DNA of 64,000 bases from GCA-2737665 sp044344795 (GTDB lineage Bacteria > Bacteroidota > Bacteroidia > Palsa-965). The position numbers were made by a program, and so were the translations under genes. Positions 53,696 to 62,916 of this stretch are shown piece by piece. Below the pieces are notes generated by a model. That model did no database searches. It saw only the letters and a program-made list of their open reading frames with translations, and had not been told where the DNA came from. The stretch lies in contig JBIJCF010000007.1 of assembly GCA_044344795.1 (NCBI GenBank), positions 47,618-111,617 on the forward strand, in the 5' to 3' direction. Numbering within the stretch: the first letter of the stretch is position 1; every line of letters starts with the position of its first letter.

Positions 53696-54958
53696 TTATT
53701 TAATTTTGAATGCCTTCTTCACCGCAGGCACCGCATTTAATTCTTCCCAAGGGAACAACTTCACCTTCATCTTCTTCTCATTCTTCTTCCCTTTATTAAA
53801 TACCTTCTCAACCACTTTGCTTTCACGACCCATGTGACCATATGCTGCAGTCTCACTGTAAATAGGGGTACGCAAGCTGAAACGCTTTTCGATAAAGTAA
53901 GGACGCATATCGAACTCCTTCATGCCTTCCAATACTTTCGCAATTTCACCGTCAGACATTTTAACTTTTGCAGTGCCGTAAGTATTCACATACAAACCAA
54001 CAGGCTTAGCAACACCGATAGCATAAGCTACCTGAACTAAAGCTTCATCACATACACCAGCAGCAACCAAATGCTTCGCAATGTGACGAGTAGCATATGC
54101 TGCGGAACGATCTACTTTAGAAGGATCTTTTCCGGAGAATGCACCACCACCGTGAGCACCTTTTCCACCGTACGTATCTACAATGATCTTACGACCTGTC
54201 AAACCGGTATCACCGTGAGGTCCGCCAATTACGAACTTACCTGTAGGATTGATGTGGTAAACGATTTTGCTGTTGAACAACGCCTGAACACGCTTTGGCA
54301 ATTTCTTCATCACACGCGGAATCAAAACTGCTTTCACGTCTTTCTCAATTTGCTCCTGCATTTTCTTTTCAGTAGCAAAATCATCATGCTGCGTAGAGAT
54401 TACGATTGTATCAATACGTACAGGCTGGTGATTATCGTTGTACTCAATCGTCACTTGACTCTTTGAATCCGGACGCAAATACTTCATTTGTTTTCCTTCA
54501 CGACGAATAGCCGCCAACTCCAACAACAACAAGTGCGACAACTCCAACGGCAATGGCATGAAATTATCGGTATCGCGATTCGCATAACCAAACATCATTC
54601 CCTGGTCACCCGCGCCTTGTTCTTCAGGCTTCTTACGCTCAACACCCTGATTGATGTCAGGCGATTGTTCGTGAATAGCAGACAACACACCGCAAGAATT
54701 TGCCTCGAACATGTATTCCGCTTTAGTGTAACCAATTTTGCGAATTACTTCACGTGCAATTTCCTGAACATCCAGGTAAGCTTCCGACTTCACCTCACCT
54801 GCCAAAACCACTTGTCCTGTTGTTACCAACGTTTCACAAGCTACTTTAGATGAAGCATCATAAGCTAAAAAATGATCAATTAACGCGTCCGAAATCTGGT
54901 CCGCAACTTTATCCGGGTGCCCTTCAGAAACTGACTCGGAAGTAAACAAATAGGCCAT
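53696..54958 (-). CDS. metK: S-adenosylmethionine synthetase
   Basis: This 420-residue enzyme makes SAM from methionine and ATP. Visible motifs are EGHPDKVADQISDALIDHFL, GAGDQGMMFGYA (the MetK hexapeptide GAGDQG), FVIGGPHGDTGLTGRKIIVDTYGG and GGGAFSGKDPSKVDRSAAYA. The length is slightly above the usual 380-400 because of a Lys-rich C-terminal insertion (KVFNKGKKNEKKMKVKLFPWEE). It supplies the methyl donor for the methyltransferases. No SAM riboswitch is apparent upstream; a TACTTTAG -7-like box lies 33 nt before the start. Confidence 0.96.
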   Translation of the reverse strand: MAYLFTSESVSEGHPDKVADQISDALIDHFLAYDASSKVACETLVTTGQVVLAGEVKSEAYLDVQEIAREVIRKIGYTKAEYMFEANSCGVLSAIHEQSPDINQGVERKKPEEQGAGDQGMMFGYANRDTDNFMPLPLELSHLLLLELAAIRREGKQMKYLRPDSKSQVTIEYNDNHQPVRIDTIVISTQHDDFATEKKMQEQIEKDVKAVLIPRVMKKLPKRVQALFNSKIVYHINPTGKFVIGGPHGDTGLTGRKIIVDTYGGKGAHGGGAFSGKDPSKVDRSAAYATRHIAKHLVAAGVCDEALVQVAYAIGVAKPVGLYVNTYGTAKVKMSDGEIAKVLEGMKEFDMRPYFIEKRFSLRTPIYSETAAYGHMGRESKVVEKVFNKGKKNEKKMKVKLFPWEELNAVPAVKKAFKIK

Positions 54959-54991
54959 AATGTGTTGTTTTAATGTTTGATTAACAGAGCG

Positions 54992-54999
54992 CTAAAGTA
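54992..54999 (-). promoter_or_regulatory. Putative -7 box for metK
   Basis: TACTTTAG on the minus strand, one base off TAnnTTTG, lies 33 nt before the metK start. Confidence 0.35.
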
Positions 55000-55180
55000 C
55001 CATTTTTTCTTGTTCGGTGGAGCTTCATAATCGTAGGTTACAGGAATTTTGAACTCGTAAGAAATAAGTCACACTACGTTGACCACTTACAAAAAATGAG
55101 TTTGATTTACGTGTCGAATTGAAGTACTTTACATCATAGAACGCGTGAGGTGCTGAACGGCAAACTTAGTGACTTCACTT

Positions 55181-58100
55181 ATGAAACACATGAGATCAAA
55201 TTATTTTGCAATTGTACTTACTGTACTGATGGGTTGTTGCTTAAATGCACAACACGTTCAGGAAGGCAAAATCAGCGGTTCAGGAATTCGTTTTGAGAAC
55301 AATGCAGGCCAATGGCCGCAGCAGGTTCAATACATGACGGACATTCCGGGAGCACGTGTTTTTATCGAAAAAAGCACAATTACCACTGTTCAATATAATC
55401 CGGCTCAGCTGGAAGCCATTCACGAAGAAGGGCACCATAAAACCAACATGGATCCTCTTGCCACAGTGAATCTCCATGCGTATAAAATGAATTTTCTCGG
55501 CGCTGCGTCGGATCCTTTAATACAGCATTTCGGTCAATACCCCGATTATCGAAACTATTACAAAGGCAAACAAGCCCGCTGGCGCTCGGACATAAAACTC
55601 TATGAACAGGTAAGAATTTTCGACCTCTATCCCGGAGTGGATGTGTTGTATTACGCGAAGGAAAATAATTTGAAATACGACTTTATTGTGGCACAGGGAG
55701 TAGATGCTTCCGTGGTTCGATGGAATTACCAAGGAATTGAACAACTCTCTATCGATCGTTCAGGCGCATTGGTAATGAAAACTAGCATAGGTATAATTAC
55801 AGAACACATTCCTCTAGCGTATCAAACCATTAATGGGGAGAAAAAAATCGTGAAATGCCGTTATCGCATTACGAACGGTGAAGTTGGTTTTGAATTTCCT
55901 AACGGATACGATAAAAATGCTGCATTAATTATTGACCCGATTTTGGTAGCATCTACTTATTCAGGTTCAACCGCAACCAATTACGGGCATTGTGCCACAT
56001 ATGATGCCGCCGGAAATATTTACACAGGTGCTATTTCTTTCGGTCCAGGTTATCCCGTAACTCCAGGTGCAATACAAAGTACATTTGGCGGACAGATTGA
56101 TATTGCGATCAGCAAGTTAAGTTCCAACGGTTCTGCCTTGTTGTATGCGACTTACCTTGGAAGTTCTACCAGTGATTATCCGCACAGTTTGGTGGTGGAC
56201 GCGAACAATGAATTGTTTGTGTATGGAACTACAGCAGGTAACAATTTCCCAACTACCGTAGGTGCTTTTGATCAAACATTTAACGGAACTTCCGGCAATG
56301 ATATGGACATCATTGTGTCGAAGTTTAACACTACAGGAACAGTGTTAATCGGCTCAACGTTTGTTGGAGGTAGCGGACAAGATGGTAACAATACAGTTGC
56401 ACCCAACTACGGCGACACCTATCGCGGTGAGGTAATTGTAGATGCTGCAGGAAATCCTTACATCGCATCCGTAACACGTTCTACCAACTTTCCTGTAACT
56501 CTGGGATCATACGATAACACACAAAACGGTGCGCAAGATGGTGTTGTATTTAAAATGAATCCGCTGCTTACCGCAATGACCTATTGTACATACGTTGGAG
56601 GAACAAACGATGATGCTTGTTTCAGTTTACGACTCACATCCACAGGCGATGTTTATGTTGCAGGTGCGACGAACAGCAATAACTTCCCTACAACCGGAGG
56701 AGCTTATCAAACCACAGCTCAAGGCAATCATGATGGTTTTATTATTTACCTCGGTGGTAATGCCAGTGTGTTAAGCGCATCAACCATTGTTGGGACTGCA
56801 GCTCCCGATTATGCTTTCTTTCTGGATCTTGATCAAAATGGCGATGTATTTATTTACGGGCAATCCGATGCGCCACAAGCGCCAACTTCCGGCGCATACG
56901 GTGTTCCGGGAAGTGCACAGTACATTTCTAAATTCAATCAGGCGTTAACAATACGCTCCGTGCATTCTGTTTTTGGTGATGGTACCACAATGAATAAAAT
57001 TTCACCAACGGCATTTATGGTTGATATCTGCGGAAATATTTATGCCGCAGGTTGGGGAGCTGTCGGTGCGTACACGGTAAGTCCCAATTGCATTCAACCC
57101 ATTACTGACGGTAACGATTTCTATTTATTAGTACTGGATCAAAATGCAACATCGATGGTGTATGCAACGTACTTTGGTGCAAACGGCGGCTGGGAACATG
57201 TTGACGGCGGCACGTCGCGCTTCGACCCGAATGGAATTGTATACGAAGCCATTTGTCAGGGTGCGATGAACTACCCAACAACGCCCGGTGCTTATGCTCC
57301 AAACAATTTAGCGGGAAGCTATGACGTAGCTGTTTTTAAAATCGATTTTCAGGCTGTAGGTGTTAATGCTACTGCAACAGCCGCGCCATCCGATACAGTC
57401 TGTGTAAACCAGTCAGCAAATTTCAGTAACGGTTCATTGAACGCCTTAAATTACTTGTGGGATTTCGGCGATGGTTCGCCTATTGACACCAACGCAGCGC
57501 CTTCACATGCATGGACAACTGCGGGCACTTACACAGTAACACTAATCGCAATTGATTCACTCAGTTGCAATTTTGCAGATACATTTCATTTGGTCATGAC
57601 CATCTTACCCGAACCAATTGTCAATCTGGGTAACGACACCACCATTTGCGGCCCGTTTAATATTCCTTTAAATGCAACTAATTCTGGATGCACCTATTTG
57701 TGGAGTACCGGAGCTACTTCCGCAAGCATTAATGTCAACGTAGCCGGAACATATTGGGTGGTGGTCGATAATGGACTTTGTTCTGCAACTGACACTATTG
57801 TCATATCAACGTTTAGTATTCCGAACATCGGCAGTGATACAGCGGTGTGTGAAGGCGTTTCGCTACTTCTCGACGCAGGAAATCCAGGTTCGCAATACAA
57901 TTGGAATACAGGAGCCACTACACAAACAATAATCGCTAATACCGCAGGAATTTATTGGGTAGATGTAAGTAGTGGTAATTGTTCGTTCCGTGATTCGATC
58001 GTGGTTCTGATGACACCGCTTCCAACACCTGATTTGGGTAATGATACGCTCATCTGCCCTTCCGCAACCTTAATATTAGATGTGACCACGACAAATAGCA

Positions 58101-58717
58101 CTTATGTTTGGTCGGACGGATCGACCACGAACCAACTGATTGTTGATACTGCCGGCACGTACTATGTAACGGTAAGTGCAGGTCAATGTGTTGGAAGTGA
58201 CACCATTGTAATCGGACTTTTGGCCGATGTTGCATTGGGAAGCACCATTTCGTTATGTGAAGTAATTGAAGGCGTCACGTTAGATGCAGGTAATCCAGGC
58301 TCGCAATATTTATGGAGCAACGGCATGACTACACAAACAATAATCGTAACTGAACCCGGAACGTATTGGGTAAATGTCATCAATAATTCAAATTGTAATC
58401 TCTCAGATACAATTGAAGTAGTTGGCGAAACAGGCGGTGGCGTTTTATATGTCCCCAATACCTTCACTCCCAACGAAAATGGCACCAATGATAGATTCTT
58501 TGCGGTTGGCAGTTCGGTAAACACTTTTGAAATGCAAATATTCAATCGCTGGGGTCAATTAATTTACACCTCTAACGATATTAATGCAGGATGGGACGGC
58601 AAATACAAAGGACAATATGTACAGATGGATACGTATGTCGTAAGAATTGAATACACCACAGAATGTGATGGTTTAAGAAGAATGAAACGTATCACTCACG
58701 TGAACGTACTTCGATAA
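55181..58717 (+). CDS. Large secreted SBBP/PKD protein with CHU_C-type C-terminus
   Basis: This 1178-residue protein starts at ATG 55181 before a signal peptide ending at LNAQ. An N-terminal DUF7948-like domain (FENNAGQWPQQVQY to about residue 255) precedes SBBP beta-propeller repeats (about 260-720, units such as DIAISKLSSNGSALLYATYLG and NNFPTTVGAFDQTF), one PKD domain (YLWDFGDGSPIDTNAAPSH) and four Ig-like modules (P-x-x-x-L-G-x-D-T-x-x-C ... W-x-x-G-x-T-x-x). It ends in a gliding-motility C-terminal domain (YVPNTFTPNENGTNDRFFA ... NRWGQLIY), a type B T9SS signal. It is probably a surface or secreted adhesin; ligand unknown. Confidence 0.85.
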   Translation: MKHMRSNYFAIVLTVLMGCCLNAQHVQEGKISGSGIRFENNAGQWPQQVQYMTDIPGARVFIEKSTITTVQYNPAQLEAIHEEGHHKTNMDPLATVNLHAYKMNFLGAASDPLIQHFGQYPDYRNYYKGKQARWRSDIKLYEQVRIFDLYPGVDVLYYAKENNLKYDFIVAQGVDASVVRWNYQGIEQLSIDRSGALVMKTSIGIITEHIPLAYQTINGEKKIVKCRYRITNGEVGFEFPNGYDKNAALIIDPILVASTYSGSTATNYGHCATYDAAGNIYTGAISFGPGYPVTPGAIQSTFGGQIDIAISKLSSNGSALLYATYLGSSTSDYPHSLVVDANNELFVYGTTAGNNFPTTVGAFDQTFNGTSGNDMDIIVSKFNTTGTVLIGSTFVGGSGQDGNNTVAPNYGDTYRGEVIVDAAGNPYIASVTRSTNFPVTLGSYDNTQNGAQDGVVFKMNPLLTAMTYCTYVGGTNDDACFSLRLTSTGDVYVAGATNSNNFPTTGGAYQTTAQGNHDGFIIYLGGNASVLSASTIVGTAAPDYAFFLDLDQNGDVFIYGQSDAPQAPTSGAYGVPGSAQYISKFNQALTIRSVHSVFGDGTTMNKISPTAFMVDICGNIYAAGWGAVGAYTVSPNCIQPITDGNDFYLLVLDQNATSMVYATYFGANGGWEHVDGGTSRFDPNGIVYEAICQGAMNYPTTPGAYAPNNLAGSYDVAVFKIDFQAVGVNATATAAPSDTVCVNQSANFSNGSLNALNYLWDFGDGSPIDTNAAPSHAWTTAGTYTVTLIAIDSLSCNFADTFHLVMTILPEPIVNLGNDTTICGPFNIPLNATNSGCTYLWSTGATSASINVNVAGTYWVVVDNGLCSATDTIVISTFSIPNIGSDTAVCEGVSLLLDAGNPGSQYNWNTGATTQTIIANTAGIYWVDVSSGNCSFRDSIVVLMTPLPTPDLGNDTLICPSATLILDVTTTNSTYVWSDGSTTNQLIVDTAGTYYVTVSAGQCVGSDTIVIGLLADVALGSTISLCEVIEGVTLDAGNPGSQYLWSNGMTTQTIIVTEPGTYWVNVINNSNCNLSDTIEVVGETGGGVLYVPNTFTPNENGTNDRFFAVGSSVNTFEMQIFNRWGQLIYTSNDINAGWDGKYKGQYVQMDTYVVRIEYTTECDGLRRMKRITHVNVLR

Positions 58718-58748
58718 ACGCTTGTTTGGTTAGTTGAAAAAGTCGTGT

Positions 58749-58756
58749 GATCTTTG
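58749..58756 (+). promoter_or_regulatory. -7-like box 3 nt before the following gene
   Basis: GATCTTTG, one base off TAnnTTTG, ends 3 nt before the ATG at 58760. Confidence 0.4.
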
Positions 58757-58759
58757 ATC

Positions 58760-59554
58760 ATGCGACTTTTTCTCATTTTAGTCTTATACTTTACAAATGC
58801 GATTTGTTTCTCGCAAACTTCCGGTCGTGTGATAAAGCCTCCGCACTGGACGAAGCAAACTTTACAGGCTCACGTCAATAATTTTAATTACGCCATCGAA
58901 AATCTCTCCGGGAGAACTGCACAACCCGGCGATGTGGTCACGTTCGAAATTGCACAATACACAAATCCCGGGAAATCGCGTAAGCGCAAAGCTCCGCAAG
59001 GAATTCGTCCCGATGAACGGGGACAAACTAGCGTACAACTTGCTGCGTATCCTGTTGGTGTGTATGAAGCAATAACCTTATTATCCCCCAACTCTCAGGG
59101 TTTCTTTGTGTTCTATGGTACTTCAAAAAAAGACTCTGTCTGCTACTTTATTCGACTAACACAAGCTGTAAAAACAGGACAATCGCGTGATTCGGTTCAA
59201 ATTGACATTGCGCGCCCACAGCCGGACCTATTGGAGCAAGGCGATTCCGTTTTGTTCACTATGAAATTATTGGAAACACCGGTGATGCAAATTACTTGCG
59301 CAGAAAAACAGTCGTATCTGATCATGAAATTTCAACACACCACTTTCGTGGATAACACGGTTCAACGTAACATTTACCTTGTAAGCGTGCCTTGTCCCGG
59401 CGATTCTGCAACAGATTATTATATTGCCGGAAAGAGTTACATCATCACTGCAATTCTGATGCGTGAAAGTCACAAATTAAAGTACAACATCGTAGATCCT
59501 TACTACGACATGGAAGCGCCGCGTTATTGGGGTTTGCGGGTAAGAAAATTATAA
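58760..59554 (+). CDS. Secreted protein of unknown function
   Basis: I do not recognise this 264-residue protein. It starts at ATG 58760 with a signal peptide ending at CFSQ. The mature part is beta-rich (VYEAITLLSPNSQGFFVFYG, LLEQGDSVLFTMKLLE), with two or three Cys and no catalytic motif that I see. It follows the large secreted SBBP protein by 42 bp on the same strand and abuts the next, convergent gene with no gap (TAA and TTA touch), so both stops are fixed at the same point. Confidence 0.65.
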   Translation: MRLFLILVLYFTNAICFSQTSGRVIKPPHWTKQTLQAHVNNFNYAIENLSGRTAQPGDVVTFEIAQYTNPGKSRKRKAPQGIRPDERGQTSVQLAAYPVGVYEAITLLSPNSQGFFVFYGTSKKDSVCYFIRLTQAVKTGQSRDSVQIDIARPQPDLLEQGDSVLFTMKLLETPVMQITCAEKQSYLIMKFQHTTFVDNTVQRNIYLVSVPCPGDSATDYYIAGKSYIITAILMRESHKLKYNIVDPYYDMEAPRYWGLRVRKL

Positions 59555-60580
59555 TTACCGAATTCCTTTGGAAGGATAACGTTCTACGGCATCTTTCTGA
59601 TTTGGCCAACGTTCGCGCAATTCCGCAATACAGCGCTTCACAACGACAGGATTTGCATCTACTCCGGCATTACCTGTAACACGTAAATTCGCAAAGAACA
59701 TATCATTAACACGCTTCAATTTTCTGCTCGAATTCCATTTATCCAAAGCTACCTTACCATTCTTCCCTTTCTGCGCCTGATTCTTCGGAGAATCCGACAT
59801 CCAGGCATCCAACAATAACAAATACTTTATTTCACTCAGCATCTTCTCCTGTAATCCCGGTACTGCATGATGCCAACTTTTAATCATGGTCTCATTCACC
59901 AACATGAAACTTCTGAAATGTGCAGTTTCTGTATTGTTGCCGGGCATAGAAAAACGCAACTTGCGCTCCCGCAATTCATCAAGCTTTTTGGATGTTAACA
60001 CCGCCTGAAATAACACCACGGCTATTCGACGAGAATGACGCAGTGCTTCCAAATCAGGTATTACGTTCCCTTTCGTGTCAACAACAACAAAAGGCTTTTT
60101 ACTTTCCGGTCGAAACAGCGCTATCCAAGCGCTATCTTCAAGAACCACCTCTACCAACTGGTTTCGCGGATCACTGTCATGAGTTTCCGTAATAAACGAC
60201 CACATATTCGACCAACATTCTCGTTTACGTATACGCTCACTAGAACGTAACTGTTGTGCGATTGGTTGTGCAGCAAAACGAGCTTCCATCAAGGTCGATT
60301 GATACAACCACTCCATAGTAGTTTGCGGCTGTGCGTGACGCAGCAAATTTTTCTGTTGCAATACACTATCAATTTCCTGTTGCTCCAACCAGAAATAAAA
60401 ACGATTCATTTTTGGAACAGCGCTTGTAACGGCAGTTTTACCCAACCAATTAATTAGAATGCTATCCGTTGCGGTTAACGTATCTTTTCCTTTCGAAACA
60501 TAGGCTTGAGCAAATGGCGCGGAGGACCATTGCGTCAATGCCAAACAACCGGTAAATACAATAAGTGCTAGAATACGCAT
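59555..60580 (-). CDS. Secreted protein of unknown function
   Basis: I do not recognise this 341-residue protein. It has an N-terminal signal peptide (residues 1-26, ending near FAQA), a charged helical body with many Arg, Gln and Trp residues (QQPIAQQLRSSERIRKRECW-like stretch at about 105-125) and a basic C-terminus (KNQAQKGKNGKVALDKWNSS). No enzyme motif is visible. It lies downstream of nothing on its strand except the der gene behind it, and its stop codon directly abuts that of the convergent gene. A TATATTCG box is 16 nt upstream. Confidence 0.6.
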   Translation of the reverse strand: MRILALIVFTGCLALTQWSSAPFAQAYVSKGKDTLTATDSILINWLGKTAVTSAVPKMNRFYFWLEQQEIDSVLQQKNLLRHAQPQTTMEWLYQSTLMEARFAAQPIAQQLRSSERIRKRECWSNMWSFITETHDSDPRNQLVEVVLEDSAWIALFRPESKKPFVVVDTKGNVIPDLEALRHSRRIAVVLFQAVLTSKKLDELRERKLRFSMPGNNTETAHFRSFMLVNETMIKSWHHAVPGLQEKMLSEIKYLLLLDAWMSDSPKNQAQKGKNGKVALDKWNSSRKLKRVNDMFFANLRVTGNAGVDANPVVVKRCIAELRERWPNQKDAVERYPSKGIR

Positions 60581-60596
60581 ACTTCAGGATTTCCCC

Positions 60597-60604
60597 CGAA
60601 TATA
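60597..60604 (-). promoter_or_regulatory. -7 box for the unknown secreted protein
   Basis: TATATTCG on the minus strand, the TTCG variant of TAnnTTTG, lies 16 nt before the start at 60580. Confidence 0.4.
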
Positions 60605-60621
60605 CTCAAAACTGCGGAAGA

Positions 60622-61926
60622 TTACTTCTTACGGAAAACGATTCCGATTGGAACGCCTTTGAAATTAAAGTTTTCACGTAACTGGTTTTCCAAAAAGCGC
60701 TTGTACGATTCACGCACATACTGCGGGTGATTACAGAAAAATGCAAATACAGGAGTACGTGTCGGCAACTGTGTGACGTACTTAATCTTCACGTAACTCG
60801 CCTTCATACTTGGAGGCGGTGTGCGCTCGATAATTGGCAACATAGTATCGTTCAACTTCGACGTAGAAATGCGTCGCTTTCTGTTTTCGTAAACAGCTAC
60901 TGCTTCTTCTAATCCTTTGATCACACGTTGCTTCGTCGTAGCAGATGTGAAGATGATCGGAATATCGTTGAATGGTGCGATTTTATTGCGAATCGTTTCT
61001 TCGAACTTCAATGTAGTTTTGTGATCTTTCTCAATCAAATCCCACTTATTCACCAGCAACACAACACCTTTACTATTCTTAATTGCTAATTGAAAGATAT
61101 TCATGTCTTGCGATTCAAATCCTTCCTGCGCATCAATCACCAACATAATCACATCACAATCTTCAATAGTACGAACTGTGCGCATCACCGAATAAAATTC
61201 GATATCCTCATGTACCTTACTCTTTTTGCGCAATCCTGCAGTATCCACCAAAACCACATCAAAGCCAAATCCTTTGAATCGTGTGTCAATCGCGTCGCGT
61301 GTAGTTCCTGCAATATCAGTTACAATCAATTTATCTTGACCTAACAACGCATTCACAATAGAAGATTTACCTGCATTCGGACGACCTACGATGGCAATGC
61401 GCGGCACTTCTTCTTCAATGATCTCTTCCTCAGGTCCCAAGTTCTTTACAATCTCGTCCAACAAATCGCCCGTTCCTGAGCCGTTAACGCTGGAAACTGC
61501 AATCGGATCGCCTAATCCCAAACCGTAAAATTCAGGAACATAACTTTGACGCTCGTGGTTATCTACTTTATTCGCTACCAAAAAAACTTTCTTCTTACTG
61601 CGTCGGATAATTTCAGCAACATCTTCGTCTAAAGGCGTAATTCCTTCCATCGCATCCACCACAAACATGAGCATAGAAGCCTCTTGTATAGCCACTTTCA
61701 CCTGGCGACAGATTTCCTCCTCAAAAACATCATCAGAACCTTGAACGTATCCGCCGGTATCAATAACAGAAAATTTTCTTCCGTTCCACTCGGCATGACC
61801 ATAATGACGATCACGTGTCACGCCTGCGGTTTCTTCCACAATGGCTTGACGAGATCCGGTAATACGGTTGAAAAGCGTAGATTTCCCAACATTCGGGCGA
61901 CCTACAATAGCAATCAAATTAGACAT
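60622..61926 (-). CDS. der: Ribosome biogenesis GTPase Der (EngA)
   Basis: This 434-residue protein has two GTPase domains in tandem: the first with GRPNVGKSTLFNRITG and DTGGY, the second with GRPNAGKSSIVNALLG and DTAGLRKK, followed by a C-terminal KH-like domain (PTRTPVFAFFCNHPQYVRESYKRFLENQLRE). Der is needed for 50S assembly. It has its own perfect -7 box in the 34-bp space after era, so it need not depend on era read-through. Confidence 0.97.
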   Translation of the reverse strand: MSNLIAIVGRPNVGKSTLFNRITGSRQAIVEETAGVTRDRHYGHAEWNGRKFSVIDTGGYVQGSDDVFEEEICRQVKVAIQEASMLMFVVDAMEGITPLDEDVAEIIRRSKKKVFLVANKVDNHERQSYVPEFYGLGLGDPIAVSSVNGSGTGDLLDEIVKNLGPEEEIIEEEVPRIAIVGRPNAGKSSIVNALLGQDKLIVTDIAGTTRDAIDTRFKGFGFDVVLVDTAGLRKKSKVHEDIEFYSVMRTVRTIEDCDVIMLVIDAQEGFESQDMNIFQLAIKNSKGVVLLVNKWDLIEKDHKTTLKFEETIRNKIAPFNDIPIIFTSATTKQRVIKGLEEAVAVYENRKRRISTSKLNDTMLPIIERTPPPSMKASYVKIKYVTQLPTRTPVFAFFCNHPQYVRESYKRFLENQLRENFNFKGVPIGIVFRKK

Positions 61927-61930
61927 GCTG

Positions 61931-61938
61931 CAAAGGTA
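61931..61938 (-). promoter_or_regulatory. -7 box 4 nt before der
   Basis: TACCTTTG on the minus strand is a perfect TAnnTTTG match that ends exactly 4 nt before the der ATG. Confidence 0.6.
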
Positions 61939-61960
61939 CTCATTAAAGCGATAGCGCAGA

Positions 61961-62839
61961 TTATTGCAAATAACCGAATCGCTTCAGCTCTCGCTCAGAA
62001 CTTCTCCATTGCTTATCCACTTTGATATGCAGATCAAGAAAAACCTTTTTCTGAAGAAAAGTCTCCATGGCTATACGCGCTGCAGTGCCCATTTTTTTTA
62101 TGGCCGAGCCCTGATGTCCCAGTAAAATACCTTTCTGAGTTTCACGCTCACAGAAAATGATAGCACGAATTTTTATGATGGATTCCGATTCTTTGAAATC
62201 TTCCACAACAACTTCTACAGCATAAGGAATTTCCTGACTGTATTGTTCCAGAATTTTCTCACGAACAATTTCTGCTACAAAAAAACGCTCGGGCTTATCC
62301 GTTAATTCATCTTTCGGATAATAGGCAGGATGTTCAGGAAGTGCATTAATAATCGACTCCAGCAGTTGGTCCAGATGATTTCCTTTCAATGCAGAAACAC
62401 GAAATTGTGTTGCACTAGGTAATTCATTTTCCCAGAATTCACTGCGTGCATTCACATGATCTTCTTTCACAAGATCCGTTTTGTTTAACACCAAAAAAAC
62501 AGGAACCGGTGAATTCTTGATCTTATTGTAAACTTGCTCGTCCGGCAATTCATCATCGGTTAAATCCACCACAAACAGCAGGACATCGGCATCTGCCAGC
62601 GCACTTCCAACAAACTGCATCATGCCTTCTTGCATCTTATACTTAGGTTTTAAGATGCCCGGAGTATCCGAGTAGATAATCTGAAAATTCTCTCCATTCA
62701 CAATTCCCATAATGCGGTGACGCGTAGTTTGCGCTTTCGATGTAATGATAGACAAACGCTCGCCCACCAATTGATTCATCAACGTGCTTTTACCGGCATT
62801 CGGATTACCGACGATATTTACAAATCCTGCTTTATGCAT
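61961..62839 (-). CDS. era: GTPase Era
   Basis: This 292-residue protein has a GTPase domain with GNPNAGKSTLMNQLVG, the DTPGIL switch II region and LNKTDLV, and a C-terminal KH domain (CERETQKGILLGHQGSAIKKMGTAARIAME with the GxxG loop). Era binds the 3' end of 16S rRNA during 30S assembly. It lies upstream of der on the same strand and diverges from hrpB. Confidence 0.97.
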   Translation of the reverse strand: MHKAGFVNIVGNPNAGKSTLMNQLVGERLSIITSKAQTTRHRIMGIVNGENFQIIYSDTPGILKPKYKMQEGMMQFVGSALADADVLLFVVDLTDDELPDEQVYNKIKNSPVPVFLVLNKTDLVKEDHVNARSEFWENELPSATQFRVSALKGNHLDQLLESIINALPEHPAYYPKDELTDKPERFFVAEIVREKILEQYSQEIPYAVEVVVEDFKESESIIKIRAIIFCERETQKGILLGHQGSAIKKMGTAARIAMETFLQKKVFLDLHIKVDKQWRSSERELKRFGYLQ

Positions 62840-62843
62840 AGCA

Positions 62844-62851
62844 TAAAGATA
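62844..62851 (-). promoter_or_regulatory. -7 box 4 nt before era
   Basis: TATCTTTA on the minus strand ends exactly 4 nt before the era ATG. Confidence 0.5.
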
Positions 62852-62904
62852 AGCAGAATGTGTGCGTTACCGGAATAATTGCTTTAACGTCACTTCTTTG
62901 CAGT

Positions 62905-62912
62905 TAACTTTG
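62905..62912 (+). promoter_or_regulatory. -7 box 4 nt before hrpB
   Basis: TAACTTTG is a perfect TAnnTTTG match and ends exactly 4 nt before the GTG at 62917. A TTG at 62879-62881 lies 23 nt upstream of it. Confidence 0.55.
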
Positions 62913-62916
62913 CTGC

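Noticed and set aside
54959..55180. Possible SAM riboswitch upstream of metK
   Set aside because: The 222-bp intergenic region shows no arrangement of paired elements that I can fit to SAM-I, SAM-II or SAM-IV. Only a weak -7-like box is evident.
57917..58346. Identical 19-bp strings at 57917-57935 and 58328-58346
   Set aside because: They fall in equivalent positions of two Ig-like modules of the same protein, so they reflect domain duplication rather than a mobile or regulatory repeat.
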